Assembly (NCBI GenBank): GCA_963700955.1 | Contig: CAVOZH010000011.1 | Location: 434,001 to 498,000, forward strand | Source: Nocardioides_C sp963700955 | Lineage (GTDB): Bacteria; Actinomycetota; Actinomycetes; Propionibacteriales; Nocardioidaceae | Direction of reading: 5' to 3' | DNA length: 64,000 nt | Shown here: positions 23,455 through 32,813 of the stretch, one piece after another | Numbering within the stretch: position 1 is the first letter of the stretch | Layout of the letters: each line of letters starts with the position of its first letter | Notes under the pieces: generated by a model | Databases searched by the model: none | What the model was told of the DNA's origin: nothing | Seen by the model: only the letters and a program-made list of their open reading frames with translations | Made by a program: the position numbers and the translations under genes

Positions 23455-25178
23455 TCGAGGTCAGCCCCTCCGGTGGTGCCCGACGTGCCACCAGGGCCCT
23501 CGGTCTTCTCGCCCGGAGCGGCTGACCCGTCGTCCTTGGGCGGGAACAGCCCACTCGGGGCGCCCTTGCCGTCCCAGTTGAGGAGGTTCACCCGCGACGC
23601 CTTGCCTGCGGGCGCGGCCAGGGTGTCGGAGGTCTGCCGGTTCTGGAGCATCTGGAAGTTCTCGACCGCGATCGGCGTGGGGGCGCCCGACCCCTCGCCG
23701 AACGGCCCGGATCCACCCATCCCAGGTCCGCCCTCGTAGTCGAGGGAGCACTCGGTGGCAAGCTCCTCCAGCGAGTGCGCCTGCTCCGCGTGGGCGGGCG
23801 GGATGACGTAGCGCTCGTCGTACTTGGCGATCGCGAGGAGGCGGTACATGTCGTACATCTCCTCCTCGGTCAGGCCGACCGACTCGGGGATCGCGGGGTT
23901 GGGCTCCCGGCCCATGTTGATGTCGCGCATGTAGGACCGCATCGCCGCGAGCTTCTTCAGCACCCGGTCGACGGGCTCCACCTCGCCCGCGGTGAACAGC
24001 TCCGCGAGGTACTCGATCGGGATCCGCAGGGCGTCGATCGCCGCGAACAGGTTGCCCTTGTCCTCGGCGTCCTCGCCCGTGTCACGCACCACGTCGACCA
24101 CCGGCGAGAGCGGCGGGATGTACCAGACCATCGGCATGGTGCGGTACTCCGGGTGGAGCGGCAGTGCGACCTTGAACCGGTTGATCAGGGCGTAGATCGG
24201 GGAGCGCTGGGCCGCCTCGACCCAGTCGCGCGGGATTCCGGCACGCTCCGCCTCGCGCTGCACCTCGGGGTCGGACGGGTCGAGGAAGACCTCTCGCTGC
24301 GCCTCGTAGAGGCCGTGCTCGTCAGGGGTGGACGCGGCCTCGAGCACCTTGTCGGCGTCGTACAGCATCAGGCCGATGTAGCGCAGCCGGCCGACGCAGG
24401 TCTCGGAGCACACGGTCGGTAGGCCGACCTCGATCCGCGGGAAGCAGAACGTGCACTTCTCCGCCTTGCCGGTGCGGTGGTTGAAGTAGACCTTCTTGTA
24501 GGGGCAGCCCGAGACGCACATCCGCCAGCCCCGGCAGCGGTCCTGGTCGACGAGCACGATGCCGTCCTCGGCGCGCTTGTAGATCGCACCGCTCGGGCAG
24601 CTCGCCGCGCACGACGGGTTGAGGCAGTGCTCGCAGATCCGGGGCAGGTAGAACATGAAGGTCTGCTCGAACTCGAACTTCACCTTGTCGGCGATCTTCT
24701 GCAGCATCGGGTCGTGCTTCTCGGTGGCCGCCGAGCCGCCGAGGTTGTCGTCCCAGTTCGAGGACCACTCGATCTTCATGTTCTTGCCTGTGAGCAGGGA
24801 CTTCGGCCGGGCCACCGGCGTGTGCTCCTGAGCCGGGGCGTCGGTGAGCGTGGCGTAGTCGTAGGTCCACGGCTCGTAGTAGTCCTTGATCGAGGGCATC
24901 TTCGGGTTGGAGAAGATCGTGGCGAGCTTCTTGAACCGGCCACCGGCCTTGAGCTTGAGCCGGCCGCGCTTGTTGAGCGTCCAGCCGCCCTTCCACTCCT
25001 CCTGGTCCTCGTAGGTCCGCGGGTAGCCCTGACCCGGCCGGGTCTCCACGTTGTTGAACCAGACGTACTCCGTGCCGCTGCGGTTGGTCCACGCCTGCTT
25101 GCACGTGACCGAGCAGGTGTGGCAGCCGATGCACTTGTCGAGGTTCATCACCATCGCCATCTGTGCCATGACGCGCAT
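23451..25178 (-). CDS. narH: respiratory nitrate reductase beta subunit (iron-sulfur)
   Basis: A 575-residue electron-transfer subunit at the inner membrane face. Four cysteine clusters are visible: CIGCHTCSVTCKQAW, CEHCLNPSCAASCPSG, CRGWRMCVSGCPYKK and CTFCFPRIEVG...CSETC. The Trp in CRGWRMC marks the site of the [3Fe-4S] cluster in NarH. The C-terminal tail of about 60 residues is Gly/Pro-rich and longer than in enterobacteria. ATG 25178 overlaps the narG stop (ATGA). Confidence 0.96.
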   Translation of the reverse strand: MRVMAQMAMVMNLDKCIGCHTCSVTCKQAWTNRSGTEYVWFNNVETRPGQGYPRTYEDQEEWKGGWTLNKRGRLKLKAGGRFKKLATIFSNPKMPSIKDYYEPWTYDYATLTDAPAQEHTPVARPKSLLTGKNMKIEWSSNWDDNLGGSAATEKHDPMLQKIADKVKFEFEQTFMFYLPRICEHCLNPSCAASCPSGAIYKRAEDGIVLVDQDRCRGWRMCVSGCPYKKVYFNHRTGKAEKCTFCFPRIEVGLPTVCSETCVGRLRYIGLMLYDADKVLEAASTPDEHGLYEAQREVFLDPSDPEVQREAERAGIPRDWVEAAQRSPIYALINRFKVALPLHPEYRTMPMVWYIPPLSPVVDVVRDTGEDAEDKGNLFAAIDALRIPIEYLAELFTAGEVEPVDRVLKKLAAMRSYMRDINMGREPNPAIPESVGLTEEEMYDMYRLLAIAKYDERYVIPPAHAEQAHSLEELATECSLDYEGGPGMGGSGPFGEGSGAPTPIAVENFQMLQNRQTSDTLAAPAGKASRVNLLNWDGKGAPSGLFPPKDDGSAAPGEKTEGPGGTSGTTGGADLE

Positions 25179-28100
25179 CAGTACTGGACCTCCTGCGAGC
25201 GCTTACGGATGACCGTTACCTCGTCTCTCTGGTTGCCTGTGGGGCCTAGGTAGTTGAACGCGAAGGCGAGCTGGGCGTAGCCCCCGATGACGTGACTGGG
25301 CTTCACCAGGATCCGCGTCAGCGAGTTGTGGATGCCGCCTCGCTTGCCGGACGTCTCGGCGATGGGTACGTCGATCAGCCGGTCCTGCGCGTGGTGCATG
25401 TAGACCGTGCCTTCGGGCATCCGGTGGGACACGATCGCGCGAGCGACCACCACGCCGTTGCGGTTGACCGCCTCGATCCAGTCGTTGTCCTCGACGCCGA
25501 CCTTCGCGGCGTCCTTGTCGCTCATCCAGATCGTCTGCCCGCCGCGCGACAGCGACAGCATGAACAGGTTGTCCTGGTACTCCGAGTGGATCGACCACTT
25601 GTTGTGGGGAGTCAGGTAGCGGACGGTCACCCCCAGCTCCCCGATGTCGCCGAGCTCGGGCTCCTGGAACATTGCGCCCATGTTGAGCGGCGGCCGGTAG
25701 ACCGGAAGTCCTTCACCGAGCTCGGTCATCCAGTCGTGGTCGAGGTAGAAGTGCTGGCGGCCGGTCAGCGTGTGCCAGGGCTTGAGCCGCTCGACGTTGA
25801 TCGTGAACGGGGAGTACCTCCGGCCGCCGGTCTCCGACCCGGACCACTCGGGCGAGGTGATCACCGGCACGGGTGCCGCGACCGTGTCGGCGAAGGTGAT
25901 CTGCTTGCCCTCGTGCTCGGCCGCGAGGTCGTGCAGCTCGGTGCCGGTGCGCTTCTCGAGCGTCTTGAAGCCCTGGGTGGCGAGGTGGCCGTTGGTGGTC
26001 CCGGACAGGGCCAGGATCGCCTCGGCGGCATGGATGTCGCGCTTGAGCGACGGCCGCCCGGCGGCGGGCCCGCCTCGCACCATCCCGTTCTTGTGCTTGA
26101 GGTACTCGATCGAGGCGGTGACGTCGTAGGTGACGCCCTTCGTCGTCGTACCCAGCTTGTCGAGCACCGGACCGAGCGCCTGCATCTGGGCGCCGACCGC
26201 CGTGTAGTCCCGCTCGACCTCGACGATCTTCGGCATGGTGACGCCCGGGACCGGCTCGCACTCGCCGTACTTCCAGTCCTTGACCACACCGTGCGGGTTC
26301 GCCATGGCGTCAGGCGTGTCGTGCAGCAGCGGCACCGCGACGACGTCCTTGCGGGTGTCGAGGTGGCCGACGGCGAGCTCGCTGAACTTGTCCGCGATCG
26401 TCTGGAAGGCGTCCCAGTCGGTGCGGGTCTGCCACGGCGGCGCGATGGCCGGGTTGAACGAGTGCACGAACGGGTGCATGTCGGTGGTGTTGAGGTCGTG
26501 CTTCTCGTACCAGGTCGCCGCCGGAAGGACGACGTCGGAGAAGATCGTCGTGCTGGTCTGGCGGAAGTCGAGCGTGAGCAGCAGGTCGAGCTTCCCCTCC
26601 GGCGCGTCCTCGTGCCAGTCCACCTCCCGGGGTCGCTGGCTCTCGCCGGCCTCCGCGGCACGCAGCGAGCTGTCGGTGCCGAGCAGGTGCTTGAGGAAGT
26701 ACTCGTTGCCCTTGCCCGACGAGCCGAGCAGGTTCGCGCGCCAGATGGACAGCACGCGCGGGAAGTTCTCCGGGGCGTCCGGGTCCTCCGCGGCGAAGCG
26801 CAGCTCCCCCGACTTGAGCTTGTCGACGACGTACTCCCCGACCGGGCGCCCGTCGGCGGCGGCCTCGTCGGCCAGGTCGAGGGGGTTGCGGTCGAACGTC
26901 GGGTACGACGGCATCCAGCCCATCCGCGCGCTCTTCGCGATCACGTCGGCGGTGCTCATGCCGTCGAACTTCCCGGTCCCGGTCTTGGCCGAGAGGACGT
27001 CCGCCGAGAAGTGGTCGTACCGGAACTGGTCGGTGTGGAGGTACCAGTAGGCGGTGTGGATCATCTGCCGCGGCGGGCGCTTCCAGTCCAGGCCGAACGC
27101 CAGCTGCGCCCAGCCGGTGACCGGGCGGCACTTCTCCTGGCCCACGTAGTGCGCCCAGCCGCCGCCGTTCACGCCCTGGCAGCCGGTGAGCGTGGTCAGC
27201 GCGAGGAAGGCGCGGTAGATCGTGTCCGAGTGGAACCAGTGGTTGGTGCCCGCACCCATCAGGATCATCGAGCGGCCGTCGGACTCCTCGGCGTTCTGCG
27301 CGAACTCCCGCCCGATGCGGGCCGCGGCGGCAGCCGGGACGCCGGTGATCTTCTCCTGCCACGCGGGCGTGTACGGCGCCTCCGGGTCGTCGTACGACGA
27401 GGCCCACTCCCCCGGGAGCCCGTCGCGCCCCACGCCGTACTGCGCCAGCATCAGGTCGAACACCGTGGTCACGAGGTGCTGGCCGACGCGGCGGACCGGG
27501 ACGCCGCGCTGCAGCGAGCCGGGCTCACCGTCGACGTTGTCGAAGCGCGGGAGCTCGACCAGCGCACTGTCGTGCGTGGTGTCGATCAGGGAGAGCTTGG
27601 GGTCGACGTCCTCGAGCTTGAGGTTCCATCGCCCCGCACCCGTCTCGCCGAACCGGTGGCCGAGCGAGCCGTTGGGGACGGCCGGCTCGTCGGTGCGGGC
27701 GTCCATGAGGACGGTCTTGAAGTGGGCGTTCTCCTCGTGCTCGTGGGCCGGCAGGTCGGCCGCGGTGAGGAACTTCCCCGGCCTGAACCGTTCCGTGCCG
27801 GTGCCGTCGTCGACCTTGTCCAGCACCACCAGGTAGGGCAGGTCGGTGTACTTCTTGGTGTAGTCGGTGAAGTACGGCGTCTGCCGCTCGACGAAGAACT
27901 CCTTGAGGATCACGTGGCCCATCGACATCGCGAGCGCGCCGTCCGTGCCGGGCGCGACTGCGAGCCAGTCGTCGGCGAACTTCACGTTGTCGGCGTAGTC
28001 GGGCGAGACCGCGACGACCTTCTGGCCGCGGTAGCGGGCCTCGGTCATCCAGTGGGCGTCGGGCGTGCGGGTCACCGGGACGTTGGAGCCCCACATGATG

Positions 28101-28909
28101 AGGTAGCCGGCGTCCCACCAGTCGCCGGACTCCGGCACGTCGGTCTGGTCCCCGAACACCTGGGGCGAGGCGACGGGCAGGTCGGCGTACCAGTCGTAGA
28201 ACGACAGCATCGAGCCGCCGATCAGCGACGTGAAGCGCGCGCCCGAGGCGTGGGAGACCATCGACATCGCGGGGATCGGCGAGAAGCCGGCGACCCTGTC
28301 GGGGCCCCACTTCTTGATCGTGTGCACGTAGGCCGCGGCGACCATCTCGGTCGCCTCCTCCCACGAGGCGCGCACCAGGCCGCCCTTGCCGCGTGCCGCC
28401 TTGTAGGCCTTGGCCCGCAGCGGGTTGTCGACGATGTGGGCCCAGGCAGCGACCGGGTCACCGTGCTGGGACTTGGCCTCGCGGTACATCTGCAGCAGCA
28501 CGCCGCGGATGTAGGGGTAGCGGACCCTGGTCGGTGAGTAGGTGTACCAGGAGAAGGCAGCGCCGCGTGGGCAGCCTCGAGGCTCGTACTCCGGCTTGTC
28601 CGGGCCGACCGAGGGGTAGTCGGTCTGCTGGGTCTCCCAGGTGATGATGCCGTCCTTGACGTACACCTTCCACGAGCACGACCCGGTGCAGTTCACGCCG
28701 TGGGTCGAGCGCACCACCTTGTCGTGGCTCCAGCGGTCCCGGTAGAAGTCGTCGGCACCACGGCCGCCCGTGCGGTGCAGGCTGCGGAGGTCCTGAGACA
28801 CCTCCGCCTTGGTGAAGAACCGCCGCGAACGGACGAGCGCCTCGCTGATCCCCCCGTCCATTCCCAGCTCGTGCTCGCGTCTTCCCTCGGGCTGTACCTC
28901 AGTGCTCAC
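25178..28909 (-). CDS. narG: respiratory nitrate reductase alpha subunit (molybdopterin)
   Basis: A 1243-residue catalytic subunit that reduces nitrate to nitrite at a bis-MGD molybdenum centre. Near residue 70, STHGVNCTGSCSWKVYVKDG holds the His/Cys ligands of the FS0 cluster, and the Asp ligand of Mo is expected near FTSLIGGSMLSFYDWYADLP. There is no Tat signal, so it faces the cytoplasm as in the usual NarGHI. It starts GTG with AGGAGAA upstream, 69 bp after narK on the same strand. The length is normal. Confidence 0.97.
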   Translation of the reverse strand: MSTEVQPEGRREHELGMDGGISEALVRSRRFFTKAEVSQDLRSLHRTGGRGADDFYRDRWSHDKVVRSTHGVNCTGSCSWKVYVKDGIITWETQQTDYPSVGPDKPEYEPRGCPRGAAFSWYTYSPTRVRYPYIRGVLLQMYREAKSQHGDPVAAWAHIVDNPLRAKAYKAARGKGGLVRASWEEATEMVAAAYVHTIKKWGPDRVAGFSPIPAMSMVSHASGARFTSLIGGSMLSFYDWYADLPVASPQVFGDQTDVPESGDWWDAGYLIMWGSNVPVTRTPDAHWMTEARYRGQKVVAVSPDYADNVKFADDWLAVAPGTDGALAMSMGHVILKEFFVERQTPYFTDYTKKYTDLPYLVVLDKVDDGTGTERFRPGKFLTAADLPAHEHEENAHFKTVLMDARTDEPAVPNGSLGHRFGETGAGRWNLKLEDVDPKLSLIDTTHDSALVELPRFDNVDGEPGSLQRGVPVRRVGQHLVTTVFDLMLAQYGVGRDGLPGEWASSYDDPEAPYTPAWQEKITGVPAAAAARIGREFAQNAEESDGRSMILMGAGTNHWFHSDTIYRAFLALTTLTGCQGVNGGGWAHYVGQEKCRPVTGWAQLAFGLDWKRPPRQMIHTAYWYLHTDQFRYDHFSADVLSAKTGTGKFDGMSTADVIAKSARMGWMPSYPTFDRNPLDLADEAAADGRPVGEYVVDKLKSGELRFAAEDPDAPENFPRVLSIWRANLLGSSGKGNEYFLKHLLGTDSSLRAAEAGESQRPREVDWHEDAPEGKLDLLLTLDFRQTSTTIFSDVVLPAATWYEKHDLNTTDMHPFVHSFNPAIAPPWQTRTDWDAFQTIADKFSELAVGHLDTRKDVVAVPLLHDTPDAMANPHGVVKDWKYGECEPVPGVTMPKIVEVERDYTAVGAQMQALGPVLDKLGTTTKGVTYDVTASIEYLKHKNGMVRGGPAAGRPSLKRDIHAAEAILALSGTTNGHLATQGFKTLEKRTGTELHDLAAEHEGKQITFADTVAAPVPVITSPEWSGSETGGRRYSPFTINVERLKPWHTLTGRQHFYLDHDWMTELGEGLPVYRPPLNMGAMFQEPELGDIGELGVTVRYLTPHNKWSIHSEYQDNLFMLSLSRGGQTIWMSDKDAAKVGVEDNDWIEAVNRNGVVVARAIVSHRMPEGTVYMHHAQDRLIDVPIAETSGKRGGIHNSLTRILVKPSHVIGGYAQLAFAFNYLGPTGNQRDEVTVIRKRSQEVQY

Positions 28910-28978
28910 TCAGTTCTCCTGGCTCGACGATCAGGTGCGGCATGACGTTCGGGGTGTCCGTCGTGAAACTCTGGCGGG

Positions 28979-30226
28979 TCACGCGGAGACCATCTCATCC
29001 TCGTGGCGCTTCGCGGTCCGTCGTACCACGGTCAGCGTCAGCACCAGGGTGAGGGCGGCGGTGACGGAGAGCAGGCCGAGGCCGATCGCGTAGGACTCGG
29101 TGCGGCCGTAGACGTAGCCCATGATCAGCGGAGGCACGAACCCGCCGAGGCCGCCGGCGGCACCCACCAGGCCGGTCACGCCGCCGACCCGGGAGGGGTC
29201 GGTCACCCTGGCGATCAGCGCGAAGGTGGCGCCCGCCCCTGATCCCAGCGCCGCAGCCATGGCGAGGAAGGCGACGGTGCCGAGGTGCTCGAGGATCGGG
29301 TGGGTCGCCGCCAGCGCGGCGCCGACCACGACGACCCCGTAGCCCGCGGCCAGCACAGGGATCGGGCCGAACTTGTCGGAGAGCCATCCGCCGACGGGCC
29401 GCATCAGGACCGCCACGACCACGAAGCCGGCCATCCGGTTCGCGGCGTCGGCCGGGGTCAGGCCGTAGTCGGTCTTGAGGTAGGCGGGCAGGTAGACCGA
29501 GAAGGCGACGTACCCACCGAAGGCGACGGCGTAGAGGATGCACGCCTGCCAGGTGATCGGCAGCCTGGCGTTCGCCGAGAGCCGGCTCATCAGCGAGGTG
29601 GTCGGGATCGTGCGGCCGGGGGCGTCGCGCAGGACGAGCCAGGCCGCCACTGCGTAGACCGCGAGGACTGCGGCCGTGATCAGGAACGGCGCCTTCTCAC
29701 CGACGTTGGTGTAGAGCTTCACCGTGGTGAGTGCGCTGATCGCCGTGCCGCCCATGCCGGCGCCGAAGATGCCGACGGCCAGACCCCTGCGCTCGGGCGG
29801 GAACCACGCGTTGACGAACGGCACACCGACCGCGAACGCCGTGCCGGCGATGCCGAGGAAGAAGCCGCCGACGAGCATCAGGGCGTACGACGACAGGGCG
29901 AAGAACGCGATGAACAGGATCGGGATGATCGTGATCGACGAGATGACGGGGAACATGATCCGGCCGCCGTACTTGTCCGTCATCGCGCCGACCACGATCC
30001 GGCCGAGCGACCCCACGATCACCGGGACCGCCACCATCAACGCCACGTCGGACTCGTCGAGCCTGCCCAAGGTGCCGAGGTCGCGGAAGAGCGGACCGAG
30101 CGGGCTGATCAGCGCCCAGGCCCAGAAGTTCACGGCGAAGCCGATCGTCGCCATGGCCAGCATCAGGCCAGGGCTGCCCTTCGTCGTCACCGCGCCGGCG
30201 GAGGGGGTCGTGCCAGTGCTGCTCAT
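28979..30226 (-). CDS. narK: nitrate/nitrite transporter (MFS, NarK type)
   Basis: A 415-residue major facilitator with about 12 helices. Nitrate-signature segments are FFLGIAGTAFAVGVPFVNAWF and a second Gly-rich motif GVTGLVGAAGGLGGFVPPLIMG, both typical of NNP-family proteins; Arg residues sit in helices 2 and 8 as expected. It brings in nitrate and/or exports nitrite. It is the first gene of a narK-narGHJI-cupin operon, with a leader of more than 100 nt that holds a hairpin and two DosR-like boxes. M. tuberculosis narK2 is likewise DosR-controlled. Confidence 0.95.
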   Translation of the reverse strand: MSSTGTTPSAGAVTTKGSPGLMLAMATIGFAVNFWAWALISPLGPLFRDLGTLGRLDESDVALMVAVPVIVGSLGRIVVGAMTDKYGGRIMFPVISSITIIPILFIAFFALSSYALMLVGGFFLGIAGTAFAVGVPFVNAWFPPERRGLAVGIFGAGMGGTAISALTTVKLYTNVGEKAPFLITAAVLAVYAVAAWLVLRDAPGRTIPTTSLMSRLSANARLPITWQACILYAVAFGGYVAFSVYLPAYLKTDYGLTPADAANRMAGFVVVAVLMRPVGGWLSDKFGPIPVLAAGYGVVVVGAALAATHPILEHLGTVAFLAMAAALGSGAGATFALIARVTDPSRVGGVTGLVGAAGGLGGFVPPLIMGYVYGRTESYAIGLGLLSVTAALTLVLTLTVVRRTAKRHEDEMVSA

Positions 30227-30245
30227 CCAGTACTCCCGGGGTGCG

Positions 30246-30265
30246 GACAGGCGAAACGGCCTGTC
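30246..30265. promoter_or_regulatory. hairpin in the narK leader
   Basis: GACAGGC and GCCTGTC form a perfect 7-bp stem with a GAAACG loop, 20 nt upstream of the narK start codon. It may fold in the mRNA leader and affect ribosome access, or be an operator. No known riboswitch matches. Confidence 0.35.
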
Positions 30266-30312
30266 TCTTGTCTATCGCACCGACCCTGCCTTGGCCATGC
30301 CCACCCGCACCC

Positions 30313-30347
30313 GGGTCGAAGGTCCCCTCTGTTGGGCCGTTACGCCC
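30313..30347 (-). promoter_or_regulatory. paired DosR/DevR-like boxes upstream of narK
   Basis: On the minus strand GGGACCTTCGACCC (30313-30326) matches 12 of 14 positions of the DosR core, counting the N. A weaker box GGGCGTAACGGCCC (30334-30347) lies exactly 21 bp further upstream. They end 87 nt before the narK ATG. Tandem boxes two helical turns apart are the usual arrangement at mycobacterial DosR promoters. Confidence 0.55.
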
Positions 30348-30408
30348 GGAGTTGTCCCTTGCCAGTTCACCTGCTGGTTGCGGCGGCGTCTTCGCGCGTC
30401 GGGTTGCG

Positions 30409-30471
30409 GCTTTCCCAAGGTCCCTTGGGAAAGCGTCACTTCCCTCGGTGAATTCACCAAGGGGAGCGACG
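30409..30471. terminator. two abutting palindromes downstream of the zinc dehydrogenase
   Basis: 30409-30434 is a perfect palindrome with 12-bp arms GCTTTCCCAAGG/CCTTGGGAAAGC around TC. 30434-30471 is a second one centred on GGTGAATTCACC, with 19-nt arms matching at 16 positions. They begin 33 bp after the dehydrogenase stop codon, so they probably terminate it before narK. The unusual symmetry also fits a dispersed repeat. Confidence 0.5.
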
Positions 30472-30504
30472 GTTTGCATTGGGAAGTGCAGGGACGCCGG
30501 GGCG

Positions 30505-31686
30505 TCAGGGCTTGAAGACCACCTTGATCATGTCGTCGTCCTTCTTCTGGAAGGTCTCGTAGGCCGCGGGCGCCTCCGACAACGGGAGCCGGTGGGTGGC
30601 GAAGCCCTCGACGCCGAGCGGGTCGGCGTCGTCGACGAGCAGCGGCATGATGTCGTCGGTCCACTTCTTGACGTTGGCCTGACCCATCCGCATCTGGATC
30701 TGCTTGTCGAACAGCGTCAGCATCGGCATCGGGTCGGTCTGCCCGCCGTACACCCCGACGATCGACAGGGTGCCGCCCCGGCGCACCGCGTCGATCGCGG
30801 TGTAGAGCGCGGCCATCCGGTCCACGCCGGCCCGCTGCATCAGCGGCGCGGAGATCGCCTTCGGCATGAAGCCGACCATCCGCTGGGCGAGCGAGGCGGC
30901 GGGCGAGCCGTGCGCCTCCATGCCGACCGCGTCGATCACACCGTCGGCGCCCCGTCCGCCGGTCAGCTCGCGCACGGCGTCGGCGACGTCGTCGACCGCG
31001 CTGAGGTCGATGACCTCGGCGCCGCGGGCCTTCACCCGGGCAAGGCGCTCGGGCACGAGGTCCACGCCGATGACCCTGAAGCCGTGGTGCATGCCGATCC
31101 GCGCGGACATGTCACCGATCGGGCCGAGGCCGAGCACGAGCAGGGTGCCGCCCTTGGGCACGCCGGCGTACTCCACGGCCTGCCACGCGGTGGGCAGCAC
31201 GTCGGAGAGGAAGAGGAAGCGCTCGTCGGCGGGCCCTTCGGGGACCTTGATCGGCAGGAAGCTCGCGAAGGGCACGCGGAGGTACTCCGCCTGGCCACCC
31301 GGGACCTGCCCGTAGAGCTTGCTGTAGCCGAAGAACGACGCGCCCGTGCCGTACTCGTGGTTCTGGGTGGTCTCGCACTGGCTGTACAGCTTCTGGTCGC
31401 ACATCCAGCAGGAGCCACAGCACACGTTGAACGGGATCACGACCCGGTCGCCGACCTGGAGGTTGTTCACCCCGGGGCCGACCTCCTCGACGACGCCCAT
31501 GGGCTCGTGTCCCACGATGTCGCCGGGAGTCATGAAGGGGCCGAGCGTCTCGTACAGGTGCAGGTCGGAGCCGCAGAGCCCGGTCGAGGTGACCTTGATG
31601 ATCGCGTCGTCGGCCTCCTGGACGGTCGGGTCCGGGACTTCCTCGACGCGCATGTCACGCCGTCCGTGCCAGGTCACTGCCTTCAT
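30505..31686 (-). CDS. zinc-dependent alcohol/formaldehyde-type dehydrogenase
   Basis: A 393-residue medium-chain dehydrogenase. Catalytic zinc: GLCGSDLHLYETLGPF and GHEPMGVV. Structural zinc: CCGSCWMCDQKLYSQC. NAD fold: TLLVLGLGPIGDMSARIGM. It is longer than ordinary ADHs and resembles the glutathione-independent formaldehyde dehydrogenase-like group; the true substrate is unknown. ATG 31686 has GGAGGG ribosome sequence 9-14 nt upstream. It lies upstream of narK on the same strand, but the double palindrome between them suggests separate transcription. Confidence 0.92.
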   Translation of the reverse strand: MKAVTWHGRRDMRVEEVPDPTVQEADDAIIKVTSTGLCGSDLHLYETLGPFMTPGDIVGHEPMGVVEEVGPGVNNLQVGDRVVIPFNVCCGSCWMCDQKLYSQCETTQNHEYGTGASFFGYSKLYGQVPGGQAEYLRVPFASFLPIKVPEGPADERFLFLSDVLPTAWQAVEYAGVPKGGTLLVLGLGPIGDMSARIGMHHGFRVIGVDLVPERLARVKARGAEVIDLSAVDDVADAVRELTGGRGADGVIDAVGMEAHGSPAASLAQRMVGFMPKAISAPLMQRAGVDRMAALYTAIDAVRRGGTLSIVGVYGGQTDPMPMLTLFDKQIQMRMGQANVKKWTDDIMPLLVDDADPLGVEGFATHRLPLSEAPAAYETFQKKDDDMIKVVFKP

Positions 31687-31754
31687 GTCGTTCCCTCCGA
31701 GACTGGGGGTGCGGTGTCTCGACGGCGGTAACCCGGACCGCGACGACGCAAACG

Positions 31755-32297
31755 TCAGAGGCCCAAGCCCTCGAACACCTCGACGCCGGGGAGCGCCGCA
31801 AGGTCCCGTCCGGCGAGGAGCAGCTTCGACCGCCGCACGCCGCTGCCGATGACCGCCACGTCGATGTCGAGCACGGAGGCGTCGACGAGGACCCGCCACC
31901 CGGCGGGCAGGCCGACCGGCGTGATCCCGCCGTACTCCATGCGGGTCTCCTCGACCGCGCGGTCCATCGCGAGGAACGACGCCTTGCGTACGTCGAGGGT
32001 CCGCTTCACGAGGTTGTTCACGTCGGCGCGGGTGTCGGCGCGTACGACGCACGCCGCGATGCGCTCCTCGCCGCCACGACGTCCCGAGACGACGACGCAG
32101 TTCGCGCTCGCCGAGAGCGGCAGGTCGTAGGCCTCGGTGAGCGCAGCGGTGTCCGCGAGGTCCGGGTCGATCTCCGTGACGGCAACGGCGTCGGCCCGCG
32201 GCCACGAGCCGAGGGCCGTGGCGACCGGGGTTGCGAGCAGGTCGGGCCGCTCGAGCGCGGGGACGGAGTGGAGCGTGCCGAGTGTGGGAACGGACAT
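31755..32297 (-). CDS. YbaK/ProX-type aminoacyl-tRNA editing domain protein
   Basis: A 180-residue YbaK/EbsC-like protein. The core shows CVVVSGRRGGEERIAACVVRADTRADVNN, then VRKASFLAMDRAVEETRMEYGGITPVGLP, where the conserved GGI/V-P-P-G loop of the family sits. Such proteins hydrolyse mischarged tRNAs in trans. Actinobacterial versions lack tested substrates. TAGGCT lies 6 nt before the ATG on the coding strand, so the transcript is probably leaderless. Confidence 0.85.
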   Translation of the reverse strand: MSVPTLGTLHSVPALERPDLLATPVATALGSWPRADAVAVTEIDPDLADTAALTEAYDLPLSASANCVVVSGRRGGEERIAACVVRADTRADVNNLVKRTLDVRKASFLAMDRAVEETRMEYGGITPVGLPAGWRVLVDASVLDIDVAVIGSGVRRSKLLLAGRDLAALPGVEVFEGLGL

Positions 32298-32405
32298 GCC
32301 CCCAGCCTAGGTAGCGCGCGTCGACGCCACGTCGGTCGCCTCGCTCCGGCCGGTTGCGAGGCAGGAGTCGTTGTACCTGGGTACGTGCTCGATGAGCCGA
32401 CTCGG

Positions 32406-32813
32406 TCAGGTCAGCGACCCCAGGTCGGGAGGTACGTCGACAGCGTGCTCGCGCAGGTACGCGAGTGGGACCACGTCGAGGGCGCGTTCGTGCGTGGAGG
32501 CGAGTACGACGGGCGCGGCCGCCCCGTCCTGGTAGGCCTGGAGCCACCGCACCGCGACGACGCACCAGCGGTCTCCGGGGGTCAGTCCCGGGAACCGCCA
32601 CTCCGGGTGGGGGGTGACGAGGTCGTTGCCGACCGAGACCTGGTGCTCGAGGAACTCCCGCGTGACTACAGCGCAGACCGTGTGACGGCCGACGTCCTCG
32701 GGGCCGGTGCTGCAGCTGCCGTCCCGGTAGAAGCCCGTGACCGGGTCGATGCCGCACGGCTCGAGCGGACCACCGAGGACGTTCCGCTCCGGCAGCTCCG
32801 GTCCGGCGCTCAT
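32406..32813 (-). CDS. DUF2237 family protein
   Basis: A 135-residue protein made of one DUF2237 domain: NVLGGPLEPCGIDPVTGFYRDG, then CAVVTREFLEHQVSVGNDL and GDRWCVVAVRWLQA. The family has no firm function; conserved Cys and His residues hint at metal or nucleotide binding. Its ATG overlaps the histidine kinase stop as ATGA, making it the last gene of the membrane protein/RR/HK operon. Confidence 0.88.
   Translation of the reverse strand: MSAGPELPERNVLGGPLEPCGIDPVTGFYRDGSCSTGPEDVGRHTVCAVVTREFLEHQVSVGNDLVTPHPEWRFPGLTPGDRWCVVAVRWLQAYQDGAAAPVVLASTHERALDVVPLAYLREHAVDVPPDLGSLT

Noticed and set aside
25292..28537. A very long open frame on the plus strand opposite narG
   Set aside because: It is antisense to a well-conserved catalytic subunit, rich in Arg, Gly and Val with no domain, and arises from GC-rich third positions.
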